From assembly GCA_938016235.1 (NCBI GenBank), contig CALLPU010000126.1:1-12408 (forward strand): a DNA stretch of 12,408 nucleotides. The letters are read 5' to 3'. The notes under the pieces are model-generated. The model was not told where the DNA came from and did not search any database. It saw only the letters and a list, made by a program, of their open reading frames with translations. Every line of letters starts with the position of its first letter. Positions within the stretch are counted from its first letter, which is position 1. The position numbers were made by a program, and so were the translations under genes. This document shows positions 1 through 6,945 of the stretch, piece by piece. The DNA comes from an uncultured Granulosicoccus sp. Its GTDB lineage: Bacteria > Pseudomonadota > Gammaproteobacteria > Granulosicoccales > Granulosicoccaceae.

Positions 1-7
1 AATAGCG

Positions 8-916
8 ATGCGGTTGGCCGCACGCCGTCGGCAGCGCCTGGCCGCATTGATTCCCTCTGAGCTGGCTGAGGCCTATGAGCGTGACGGTTTCGTCCGCATT
101 GATAACTTCCTGGATGAATCCCATTTTCAGGCGCTACTCAAAGAAGTCCACGAGACGGATTTCGACAGGGTAGACATGCATCAGGGTTCCACGACTACAC
201 GGCGTTCGATGATCGATGATGTCGATCTTCAAACTCGGCCTGCCATCCATCGCGCGCGCGAAAGCAAGACCTTGCTGAACCTTGTGCAGTACATTGGCTC
301 GCATGCGGGGCGGCCGCTGATTACGCTACAGACCGTATTGGCCAAGGGCAGTGGAAACCCGGATCCTCAGAGCGATCTGCACAGCGATACCTTTCACGCT
401 ACGGCCAAGGCGTGGCTGTTTCTCACCGACGTCGAGGAAGATGATGGCCCGTTTTGCTACGTAGCTGGTTCTCACAAGATGACAGATCAGCGCTATGCCT
501 GGGAGAAATCCATTTCCACCTCGCTCGATTCGGTGGAAAACCGCTATTCACGACGTGGCTCGCTGCGGGTGCCTCGCGATAAACTGGCAGCCATGGGATA
601 TCCCGAACCCACCAAAATGATCGTCAAGGCAAACACCCTGGTTGTGGCTGACACGCATGGGTTTCACGCGCGATGTGCCAGTGCCAAGAACACAACACGC
701 ATCGAGATCTATGCATCACTGAGGCGCAATCCCTTCCTGCCTTTCGTGGCGCTACCCGCACAAGGGTTTCACCTGGCGGCTCTACCCTTTGTGAAAAACC
801 GCGTTAACAGACTGATCATCAACACCTTGGCCAGGGTTGCAAAGGCGGGTATCAAGAACACGCCGTGGCATGCCATTGGGCGAGGCAAATCTGATGAATG
901 GACGCACGCGGAATAG
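8..916 (+). CDS. PhyH-family Fe(II)/2-oxoglutarate-dependent dioxygenase
   Basis: Probable phytanoyl-CoA dioxygenase (PhyH) family enzyme of about 302 residues; the family couples oxidation of a substrate to decarboxylation of 2-oxoglutarate at a non-haem iron. Visible: the N-terminal EAYERDGFVRIDNFL segment (about 21-35) typical of PhyH proteins; an iron-binding HxD in LHSD (H125, D127); GPFCYVAGSH (147-156); a distal His in DTHGFHARC (H217 or H220); and R231, which lies 11 residues after H220, the usual His-to-Arg spacing for 2-oxoglutarate binding. The ATG at 8 is used here, but the frame stays open to base 2 with no stop, so the true start may lie outside the window. The first 12 residues are unusually Arg-rich. 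The C-terminal 60 residues or so are hydrophobic and basic, with no motif I recognise. The substrate cannot be told. It precedes the ROK kinase by 98 bases, which may be a separate transcription unit. Confidence 0.85.
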   Translation: MRLAARRRQRLAALIPSELAEAYERDGFVRIDNFLDESHFQALLKEVHETDFDRVDMHQGSTTTRRSMIDDVDLQTRPAIHRARESKTLLNLVQYIGSHAGRPLITLQTVLAKGSGNPDPQSDLHSDTFHATAKAWLFLTDVEEDDGPFCYVAGSHKMTDQRYAWEKSISTSLDSVENRYSRRGSLRVPRDKLAAMGYPEPTKMIVKANTLVVADTHGFHARCASAKNTTRIEIYASLRRNPFLPFVALPAQGFHLAALPFVKNRVNRLIINTLARVAKAGIKNTPWHAIGRGKSDEWTHAE

Positions 917-953
917 TCAGGTTGCCAAAACGCGCCCGACTCCTTAGTCGCTA

Positions 954-983
954 TTAACGAGTTGCCGTGCAAGTCGTTATGAT
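954..983 (+). promoter_or_regulatory. Candidate promoter with palindromic operator in the spacer
   Basis: A -35-like TTAACG (954-959) and a -10-like TATGAT (978-983) are 18 bases apart, which would start transcription near 990, about 25 bases before the ROK kinase ATG. An imperfect palindrome lies over the spacer: TAACGAGTTGC (955-965), then CGT, then GCAAGTCGTTA (969-979), 10 of 11 positions pairing. Repressor operators of dimeric regulators are commonly found between -35 and -10. As RNA it would form a hairpin, but no T-run follows, so an intrinsic terminator is unlikely. The assignment is from visual matching only. Confidence 0.4.
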
Positions 984-1014
984 GGCCGTGTGACAGAACC
1001 TGTATTGAACACTG

Positions 1015-1896
1015 ATGCGCTGTTTTGATATTGGCGGCTCCAAGATCGTGGTGGCGGACGTGTCTGAATCCGGTGTTATCGTGGAGCGGGCTCGGCTGCC
1101 GACGATCACCGACAATTTCAACCGGTTCACTCACTCCATTGCTGAGTGGTGCCCGCCGAACAGCGAGCCGATCAGTCTGTCGTTAGCGGCAGTGATTCAT
1201 CCTCAGACGGGTGTGGCCACGTCTGCGAACATTCCCTGTTTGACAGGAAGGAAGCTGGCCGCGGAATTATCCGAGCAATTGCAACGCCCTGTGCACATCA
1301 TCAATGACGCCGATGCGTTTGCACTGGCTGAGGCGTCTTTGGGGCAGGCGAAAAGTCACAGCGTCGTTTTCGCCATTATTCTTGGAACCGGTGTCGGTGG
1401 CGGCATCGTTATCGACGGGCATGTGTTAGACGGGTATCAGGGAACGACCGGGGAGTGGGGCCACGGACCGGCGGCGACGGTGAGAACCGGTGCGGCCATT
1501 CCGGTGCTGCCGTGCCAGTGTGGTCAGACCGGCTGCATCGATACGCTGGGTGGAGCACGAGGGCTGGAAGTTCTGCATCGGCACGTCAGTGGCGTCAACC
1601 TGGATAGCCTGAGCATTTTGCAAGCGTGGTTGGCTCACGACAAGCACGCTTTGCAAACCGTGGATATCTGGCTGGATATCGTCGGTGGAGCGCTGGGCAG
1701 TGTGATCAATGTTCTTGGGCCGTCCATCGTGCCAGTGGGTGGCGGATTGGCGAACTGTGTGCCGTTAATAGAAGCGCTGGATCATGAAGTCTGTCAGCGC
1801 TGCCTGGGCGACATTCAACGCGGCTTGTTGTATCCAACCCCGGCGGGTCCGGAGCAGGGGCTCATCGGCGCGGCCTTGCACGGACAGCACTCATGA
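1015..1896 (+). CDS. ROK-family sugar kinase, NagK-like (probable N-acetylglucosamine kinase)
   Basis: A 293-residue cytoplasmic ROK kinase, expected to phosphorylate a hexose or amino sugar with ATP. Visible: N-terminal phosphate-binding FDIGGSK (4-10); IINDADAFALAEA (95-107) with the expected catalytic base D98; LGTGVGGG (123-130); EWGH (147-150) plus CQCGQTGC (167-174), the His and three Cys that bind the structural zinc in ROK proteins; and VGGGLAN near residue 242. The spacing and the wording of ANIPCLTGRKLAAEL and ILGTGVGGGIVIDG resemble E. coli NagK from memory, so GlcNAc to GlcNAc-6-phosphate is the best guess; ManNAc or glucose kinase cannot be excluded. The start is ATG 1015, because an in-frame TGA lies at 1006-1008; no good ribosome-binding site precedes it. 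Its stop overlaps the cutC start in ATGA, so the two are translationally coupled. Confidence 0.85.
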   Translation: MRCFDIGGSKIVVADVSESGVIVERARLPTITDNFNRFTHSIAEWCPPNSEPISLSLAAVIHPQTGVATSANIPCLTGRKLAAELSEQLQRPVHIINDADAFALAEASLGQAKSHSVVFAIILGTGVGGGIVIDGHVLDGYQGTTGEWGHGPAATVRTGAAIPVLPCQCGQTGCIDTLGGARGLEVLHRHVSGVNLDSLSILQAWLAHDKHALQTVDIWLDIVGGALGSVINVLGPSIVPVGGGLANCVPLIEALDHEVCQRCLGDIQRGLLYPTPAGPEQGLIGAALHGQHS

Positions 1897-2633
1897 TTAA
1901 CCTGACATTGGAAGTGTGCGTTGACACGGCAGCAGGTCTGCAGGCCGCTGTGGAGGGGCAGGCAGATCGAGTGGAGTTGTGTTCGGCCCTGGAGTTGGGT
2001 GGATTGACACCTAGCATCGGGTTGATGCAGCTGGCGCACAACAGCACAGTGCCCGTGTACGCCATGATCAGGCCGCGCGCCGGTGATTTCTGCTTTACGG
2101 ATGCTGAAATCAATGTCATGGCTGATGACATACGCGCCGCCAGTGATGCAGGTCTTGCAGGTGTCGTGCTCGGCGCTGCGAATGCCGACAACACGTTGAA
2201 CACGCAGGCATTGGCAACGCTATGTGAGTTGGCAGGACCGATGGGAAAAACCCTGCACAGAGTGATTGATACGCTCCAGGATGCTCATCTGGCACTGGAG
2301 CAGGCCATTGATCTGGGATTTGATCAGGTGCTGACGTCTGGTGGCCAGCCGGACGCTATTGACGGCGTCGATATGCTGGCTCAGCTACAGGTGCGGGCGG
2401 CTGGTCGAATTGCCATCATGGCAGGCTCAGGCGTTACACCTGCGCGTGTCGCGCAGTTGCATCGTCAAACCGGAATCGTTGATTTCCATGCCTCTTGTCG
2501 CGTGCCGGTACCGCTAAACCATCGGTTCAGCCAGCTCGGATTTGGTTCTGCTATTGAACAGAGAACGGATGTGGATATGATTCGACAGTTTCGTCTTCAA
2601 CTGGATGGCCTGACGGACAATCCATCGGATTAG
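1893..2633 (+). CDS. cutC: CutC family protein (copper homeostasis-annotated TIM barrel)
   Basis: A 246-residue CutC family protein, close to the usual length of about 248. Visible family motifs in order: LEVCVDTAAGLQAAVEGQADRVELC (6-30, of which ADRVELC is most diagnostic), GGLTPSIG (37-44), MIRPRAGDFCF (about 58-68), TLHRVID, LTSGG, IMAGSGVTP and DFHASCR. The fold is a TIM barrel. The copper role is weakly founded: in E. coli the copper phenotype assigned to cutC was traced to the sRNA MicL transcribed from within the gene, so the biochemical function is open. The ATG is inside the ATGA overlap with the ROK kinase, so translation probably depends on the upstream gene. This coupling suggests a role in sugar or amino-sugar metabolism, but that is inference. 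The gene ends two bases from the convergent histidine kinase stop. Confidence 0.9.
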   Translation: MINLTLEVCVDTAAGLQAAVEGQADRVELCSALELGGLTPSIGLMQLAHNSTVPVYAMIRPRAGDFCFTDAEINVMADDIRAASDAGLAGVVLGAANADNTLNTQALATLCELAGPMGKTLHRVIDTLQDAHLALEQAIDLGFDQVLTSGGQPDAIDGVDMLAQLQVRAAGRIAIMAGSGVTPARVAQLHRQTGIVDFHASCRVPVPLNHRFSQLGFGSAIEQRTDVDMIRQFRLQLDGLTDNPSD

Positions 2634-2635
2634 CG

Positions 2636-4999
2636 TCAGGTGGTCTCGGGTCGCAGATGCTGCGCGATACGAATGGCCAGTCGTTCAAGGCTGAACGGTT
2701 TTTCCAGTACATCGAAACCTTGCTGATCAGCATTCTGCCGCTGCAGCGCATCCTGAGCGTAGCCGGATATGTACACGATTCGGGTGCCGGAAAAACGGGT
2801 GGCCAGCGCCTGACCCAGCTCGAAGCCATCCATACCCTTCGTCAAAACGATATCGGTGATCACAAGATCGATGTTTTTCGCGCGGCTGCTCAGTTGCAAA
2901 AGCGCTTCCGCACCCGACGCCACGCAAAGGGTGTCGTATCCCAGATACTCCAGGGATTTTCTGATCATGTCCTGGACAGCAGAGTCGTCCTCCACCAGAA
3001 GAATGGATTCACCCCGACCCATGGGCAGGTAGTACGGTTCAGATTGATGTTTTACCGCAGGGCGAGCTACGCCTTTGAAGCGTGGGAAGTAAAGGCTGAC
3101 GGTAGTGCCCCTGTTTTCCACGCTGTCTATGGTCATGTGCCCATGGGACTGTTTGATAAACCCGAAAACCATACTTAACCCCAGCCCGTGCCCCTCACCT
3201 GCCACTTTGGTGGTGAAGAACGGATCAACGGATTTACTGATTACGTTCGCCGACATGCCAGCGCCGGTATCGGTTATAGAGACTTTGACAAAATCGCCGG
3301 GTTCAACGTCCTGTGCCAGACTTGCAAATTCAATGTCCAGTGGGCAATTGGCAGATTCAATGGTGATGGTGCCACCATCCGGCATGGCGTCGCGTGCGTT
3401 GACGATCAAATTGATCAACGCATTTTCTACCTGTACAGGATCTGCTTCGCAATGCCACAAATTGTTTCTGACCAGACTGTTGAGTGAAATGGTTGAGCCC
3501 AGTGTTCGGTCCAGCATGACACACAGGTTGTTGACCACCTCGCCCAGATTCACCGACGTGGGCCGTAATGCCTGTTTGCGCGAGAACGCGAGCAATCCGC
3601 GCGTAAGGACGGCACCGCGTTGTGAAGCGGAGACGATGGCATTCAGATACTTGTCGTTGTTTGGGGACGTGAGCGACAGCAATTCTGCGTTGCCGGAGAT
3701 GATAGCCAGCAGATTGTTGAAATCGTGTGCGATGCCACCGGTGAGTTCACCGATCGATTGCAGTCGCTGAGCGTGACTCAGCCGTTCTGCCAGATTACTA
3801 CGCTCCTGCTCGGCGTGAACCATGTCGGTTATGTCCCACACGATACCCACATAGCGCGGTGACTCTTTGGTGGATGAATGGCATTGAGCTTTGGCTTTTA
3901 TAAATCGAATCCCTTTTTCAGGATGAATGATCCTGTAATCGACGTTGATGTCGGTACGTGCTTTGACCGTGGCGCGCAGTGCATTATCCAGCGCTTCACG
4001 GTCGTCCGGATGTACCAGCTCCATGAATTGGTGATGCGCCACCGATTCAGAAATGTGCTCGGTGCCGAAGATCTCACGTGTTCGTTGATCCCAGACATTT
4101 GCCTGCGCGTTCAACGTCCATTCCCAGACCCCCATACCGGCTGCCTGAATGGCTATTTCCAGCGTATTGGACAACCTTTCGTAGCGTAATTCGGCTTCCT
4201 TTATCTGGGTAATATCGGTATCAGTACCAATGAACACCAACGGCTGCCCCTGTGCATCGCGCTCAATGACCTTCCCGCGTGACCAGATCCAACGCCAGGC
4301 CCCGCTGGCATGGCGTTGGCGATAGTGGTAATCAATGGTGTCATCTGGCAGATCTTCACCATAATGCCGGGGGTTCAGGACCATATCGACATCATCGGGA
4401 TGTATGTCCTCGCGCCAGCCATTGGTTGAGCTGTAGGCGCTGTCGGCTGGGTAGCCTCGCATGGTGCGCCAGGTATTGCTTTCCGTGTTGATGCCGAGGC
4501 GGAAATCTAACTGCCATATTCCCTGTTGAGCACTGTCGAGTGCTAACTTGGAGCGTTCGGCTATTTCAAGCAGGCGCTCATTGTCACTGTGGCCGTCGTA
4601 CAGCTCGGTAACGTCCGTATCCAGACCCTGAATGATTGCCTGCCCCTGTCTGGATGTCGTTGAGACCAACGTGGCCCGAGTGAGAATCCATCGTGGCTGG
4701 GTCCCTTGTTGCTGCAGGCGATAACGGATACTGATGTGGCTGACCGCGCCGGATAACAGTTTGTCAAACTCGAGATCCACGCGGCGCCGATCGTCCTGAT
4801 GGACGCCTTGCCACCATAGATCGGAAGAGAATTTGTGTACGTCACTGACAGGCAACAGGCTGCGCAGGCGGCAGCATTCGCAGGACCCACGGAATAATTG
4901 AGGCGTGTGATCGTAGACCCATTGGCCAACGCCTGTCATTGCCGAGTCGATCGGATCAAATGCCGGGCTCTGTCGAGTATCACCCTTTACCGTGAACAT
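2636..4999 (-). CDS. Hybrid sensor histidine kinase: PAS x3, HisKA, HATPase_c, receiver
   Basis: An orphan hybrid sensor kinase of 787 residues with no clear membrane segment, so probably a cytoplasmic sensor. Domains: three PAS/PAC units (about 20-135, 145-270, 275-395), each with a typical His-x-Asp-Asp element (GVHQDD, IHPDD, VHPDD); a HisKA box GGIAHDFNNLLAIISGN with phospho-acceptor H425; an N-box around NLIVNARDAM (N534); a G1 box DTGAGM (about 577-582), PFFTTK, and G2 GHGLGLSM; and a C-terminal receiver with acidic pocket LVEDD, phospho-acceptor D716 in VITDIV, S745 and K767 in EKPF. The first PAS region carries a Cys cluster (C40, C42, C43). The start is ATG 4999, which has AGGA seven bases upstream. 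A longer reading would begin at a TTG at 5023 without support. No DNA-binding response regulator is adjacent, so the output partner is unknown. Confidence 0.93.
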   Translation of the reverse strand: MFTVKGDTRQSPAFDPIDSAMTGVGQWVYDHTPQLFRGSCECCRLRSLLPVSDVHKFSSDLWWQGVHQDDRRRVDLEFDKLLSGAVSHISIRYRLQQQGTQPRWILTRATLVSTTSRQGQAIIQGLDTDVTELYDGHSDNERLLEIAERSKLALDSAQQGIWQLDFRLGINTESNTWRTMRGYPADSAYSSTNGWREDIHPDDVDMVLNPRHYGEDLPDDTIDYHYRQRHASGAWRWIWSRGKVIERDAQGQPLVFIGTDTDITQIKEAELRYERLSNTLEIAIQAAGMGVWEWTLNAQANVWDQRTREIFGTEHISESVAHHQFMELVHPDDREALDNALRATVKARTDINVDYRIIHPEKGIRFIKAKAQCHSSTKESPRYVGIVWDITDMVHAEQERSNLAERLSHAQRLQSIGELTGGIAHDFNNLLAIISGNAELLSLTSPNNDKYLNAIVSASQRGAVLTRGLLAFSRKQALRPTSVNLGEVVNNLCVMLDRTLGSTISLNSLVRNNLWHCEADPVQVENALINLIVNARDAMPDGGTITIESANCPLDIEFASLAQDVEPGDFVKVSITDTGAGMSANVISKSVDPFFTTKVAGEGHGLGLSMVFGFIKQSHGHMTIDSVENRGTTVSLYFPRFKGVARPAVKHQSEPYYLPMGRGESILLVEDDSAVQDMIRKSLEYLGYDTLCVASGAEALLQLSSRAKNIDLVITDIVLTKGMDGFELGQALATRFSGTRIVYISGYAQDALQRQNADQQGFDVLEKPFSLERLAIRIAQHLRPETT

Positions 5000-5006
5000 G
5001 CCGCTA

Positions 5007-5010
5007 TCCT
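5007..5010 (-). promoter_or_regulatory. Ribosome-binding site deciding the histidine kinase start
   Basis: On the minus strand this reads AGGA, seven bases before the ATG at 4999-4997. It favours that ATG over the in-frame TTG at 5023-5021, which would add eight residues. No convincing promoter was found in the 108-base gap 5000-5107. Confidence 0.55.
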
Positions 5011-5107
5011 GTCGAGTACGCAAAACACAGGCGCTGAATACAGTGGTTGATCTGCTATCAGGCGTCGTTTCGTTCGGACTTGTGGACTATACGTTGATAC
5101 AAGACTA

Positions 5108-5419
5108 CTACTTCAAGCATACCCAGTCTGACACTATTTCCACAGGATATACCGCCAGGTCTTTTTCGGCAGGCTCATCCAGTACAACCCCGGTGCGAAT
5201 ATCAAACTCGCTGCCATGCAAAGGGCAACGCAGACGGTACTCACACAAAGCCCCCAACGAAAGTGATATATCTTCGTGGGTACAGGTATCGTCTACCGCA
5301 TACACAGACTCGTCAACCCGGCACAACAGGATACCTTTTCCCTGATGTTCCACACGACGAGGCTTGCCAGACTGTAGCTCACTGAATGGTATGAGGCGGT
5401 GTGATGTGTCAGCGGTCAT
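5108..5419 (-). CDS. Small Rieske [2Fe-2S] ferredoxin (NirD-like or dioxygenase-type)
   Basis: A 103-residue soluble Rieske protein, an electron carrier with a 2Fe-2S cluster held by two Cys and two His. Both cluster boxes are intact: CTH (C46, H48) and CPLHG (C65, H68), separated by 16 residues, followed by EFDIRTG (71-77) typical of Rieske ferredoxins. Extra Cys residues are at 33, 59 and 101. The start is ATG 5419, preceded by AGGA at eight bases; an upstream reading to 5515 would run backwards through the cysG end and is unlikely. It follows cysG by 37 bases on the same strand and is probably in the same operon. This suggests electron supply to a siroheme enzyme such as nitrite reductase, for which NirD is the small Rieske-like subunit. 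No large subunit is present here, so a free-standing ferredoxin role is equally possible. Confidence 0.88.
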   Translation of the reverse strand: MTADTSHRLIPFSELQSGKPRRVEHQGKGILLCRVDESVYAVDDTCTHEDISLSLGALCEYRLRCPLHGSEFDIRTGVVLDEPAEKDLAVYPVEIVSDWVCLK

Positions 5420-5427
5420 GAATATAA

Positions 5428-5431
5428 TCCT
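5428..5431 (-). promoter_or_regulatory. Ribosome-binding site of the Rieske gene, half inside the palindrome
   Basis: On the minus strand this reads AGGA, eight bases before the ATG at 5419. The first two bases (5431, 5430) belong to the right-hand end of the palindrome 5430-5460, so folding of the RNA hairpin could limit ribosome access. This site supports the 5419 start over the longer reading. Confidence 0.55.
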
Positions 5432-5460
5432 AGTGGTCCGTCCAGTGGACGGACCACTAG
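5430..5460. repeat. Perfect palindrome, 15-bp arms, between cysG and the Rieske gene
   Basis: Left arm CTAGTGGTCCGTCCA (5430-5444), one central base (5445), right arm TGGACGGACCACTAG (5446-5460); the arms are exact reverse complements. It covers the cysG TAG stop (5457-5459) and ends at the Rieske ribosome-binding site. As RNA it gives a 14-bp GC-rich stem with a 3-base loop. It is followed on the minus strand by GATTATATTC, not a U-run, so it is not a standard intrinsic terminator. It could be an mRNA processing or stability element, an attenuator of Rieske translation, or a protein-binding site; the sequence does not decide. Confidence 0.85.
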
Positions 5461-6884
5461 CGTCTAGTTTCAAACCAGGCCAGTTTACCGCGCAACTTAA
5501 CGACGTTGCCAACAATGATCAGTGTCGGTGGCTTGATGGTATCTGCGTCTATTTTCGCGGGCAGGCATTCCAGTGTGCCGGTAAGCACTTGCTGGCTGCG
5601 TCGTGTGCCCTCTGCTATCAGTGCAATGGGATGACTGCCCGGCAGGCCATGTTTAATCAGCTGCTCGCAGATCACCGGCAGACCCAGCAAACCCATATAG
5701 ATAACAACCGTTTGCTGTGGGCGAGTAAGAGCAGGCCAATCCAGATCAACAGAGCCGTCTTTCAGATGCCCGGTAACAAACAGGCAGACTTGCGCGTGAT
5801 CTCGATGTGTCAGTGGAATGCCGGCATAACTGGCGCAGCCTGCAGCAGCCGTAATGCCGGGTACAACTTGAAAACTGATGCCTTGCGCCGCCAGTGTTTC
5901 AATTTCCTCACCGCCGCGTCCGAAGATGAAAGGATCACCGCCTTTGAGTCGCAACACCCGTTTGCCTTGTCGGGCGTGTTGCACCAGCTGATCGTTGATG
6001 GAGTCCTGGGGTACGGCATGATCACTGCGACGTTTGCCCACGTACACCCGCTCGGCTGCCGAATTCACCAGTGCCATGATTGGTTCGGATACGAGCCTGT
6101 CATAGAGCACGATGTCGCATTGCTGCATGAGCCTGAGCGCGCGGAAACTCAACAGATCCGGATCACCGGGCCCGGCGCCTACCAGATAGACCTCACCATC
6201 AGGCTGCTCCGATCGGTGCGACAAGATCGCCTGCTCAAGTGCTTTGTCTGCCTGTTCGGTACGCCCTTGCAGTATCAGTTCACCGGTGAGGCCACTCAAA
6301 ATTCGCTCCCAGAATCGCCTGCGCAGTCGCCAGTCTCCAATGTGTTGGCGGATGCGATCCCTATGCCGCTCGGCAAGCTTGCCCAGGTCGCTGTAGGTAT
6401 GCGGCAGAAACGCATCGATACGTGCCGTCAGCAGGCGGGCCAGTACCGGTGATACGCCACCACTGGATACGGCCACTTTCAACGGCGACCGATCAATCAT
6501 GGACGGAATCAGGAAGCTGGATTTATCCGTCTGGTTCGCCACATTGATCCAGCAGCCAGCGGCATGGGCAGCCTCGCTGATTTGCGTATTGTCTTCATCC
6601 GAATCCGTTGCAGCCACTATCAGGCAGGCACTGGTCAGATCGTCCAGGTTCCACTGTCGCACATGGTGTATCACATCGGCCGTAATTTTCGCCTGCAACG
6701 TCGGTTGGATATCAGGGGCCACAAGCTGCACAGTGGCACCGCAGTTCAGTAGCCTGTCGAGTTTTCGAGCGGCATTCCTGCCGCCTCCGATGAGCACGAT
6801 GCGCCGCCGCCGGATATCCAGAAAGGCCGGAAAGTCATGCGACCTGTCAGTGTCTTCAGGTAAATCCATTTGTTCGTGGATCAT
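5457..6884 (-). CDS. cysG: Trifunctional siroheme synthase CysG
   Basis: A 475-residue fused siroheme synthase (E. coli CysG is 457). It methylates uroporphyrinogen III at C2 and C7 with SAM, oxidises precorrin-2 with NAD and inserts iron to give siroheme. The N-terminal dehydrogenase/ferrochelatase half (about 17-220) shows FLDIRRRRIVLIGGG (21-35), VAATDSDEDN (90-99) with the conserved Asp, and IPSMIDRSPLKVAVSSGG (126-143). The C-terminal methyltransferase half (about 230-475) shows LVGAGPGDPDLL (234-245), VYVGKR (280-285), GGDPFIFGRGGEE (315-327) and VVPGITAAAGCASYAGIPLTHRD. The first 16 residues are an extra polar extension. ATG 6884 is used; a second ATG at 6869 is also possible and neither has a strong ribosome-binding site. 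It heads an apparent operon with the Rieske gene and is divergent from the TrpD2-like gene. Confidence 0.96.
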   Translation of the reverse strand: MIHEQMDLPEDTDRSHDFPAFLDIRRRRIVLIGGGRNAARKLDRLLNCGATVQLVAPDIQPTLQAKITADVIHHVRQWNLDDLTSACLIVAATDSDEDNTQISEAAHAAGCWINVANQTDKSSFLIPSMIDRSPLKVAVSSGGVSPVLARLLTARIDAFLPHTYSDLGKLAERHRDRIRQHIGDWRLRRRFWERILSGLTGELILQGRTEQADKALEQAILSHRSEQPDGEVYLVGAGPGDPDLLSFRALRLMQQCDIVLYDRLVSEPIMALVNSAAERVYVGKRRSDHAVPQDSINDQLVQHARQGKRVLRLKGGDPFIFGRGGEEIETLAAQGISFQVVPGITAAAGCASYAGIPLTHRDHAQVCLFVTGHLKDGSVDLDWPALTRPQQTVVIYMGLLGLPVICEQLIKHGLPGSHPIALIAEGTRRSQQVLTGTLECLPAKIDADTIKPPTLIIVGNVVKLRGKLAWFETRR

Positions 6885-6945
6885 GCGGCTCGGTTACCAT
6901 GAGGCTTGATATCGGTGATGTTTCAACGACCAATACCCATAGCTT
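6885..6945. other. Divergent intergenic gap between cysG and the TrpD2-like gene
   Basis: This 61-base gap must hold the start signals for both genes if they are separately transcribed. A -35-like TTGATA is at 6906-6911 on the plus strand, but the only -10 candidate, CAATAC at 6931-6936, is poor and 19 bases away. No ribosome-binding site precedes either start. I see no strong palindrome and no FNR-type site. Confidence 0.3.

Noticed and set aside
937..950. Short hairpin CGACT-CCTT-AGTCG after the PhyH gene, considered as a terminator
   Set aside because: The stem is only 5 bp and is followed by CTATTAACG, not a T-run.
3105..3770. A 221-codon open frame on the plus strand opposite the histidine kinase
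   Set aside because: It is antisense to the HisKA/HATPase region, whose motifs are all intact, and has no family resemblance.
5420..5515. N-terminal extension of the Rieske protein to 5515
   Set aside because: It would overlap the end of cysG and the palindrome; the ATG at 5419 has a proper AGGA and gives a normal ferredoxin length.
5364..6452. A 362-codon open frame on the plus strand opposite cysG
   Set aside because: It lies fully antisense to cysG and part of the Rieske gene, and its translation has no recognisable motif; it is a by-product of cysG codon use.
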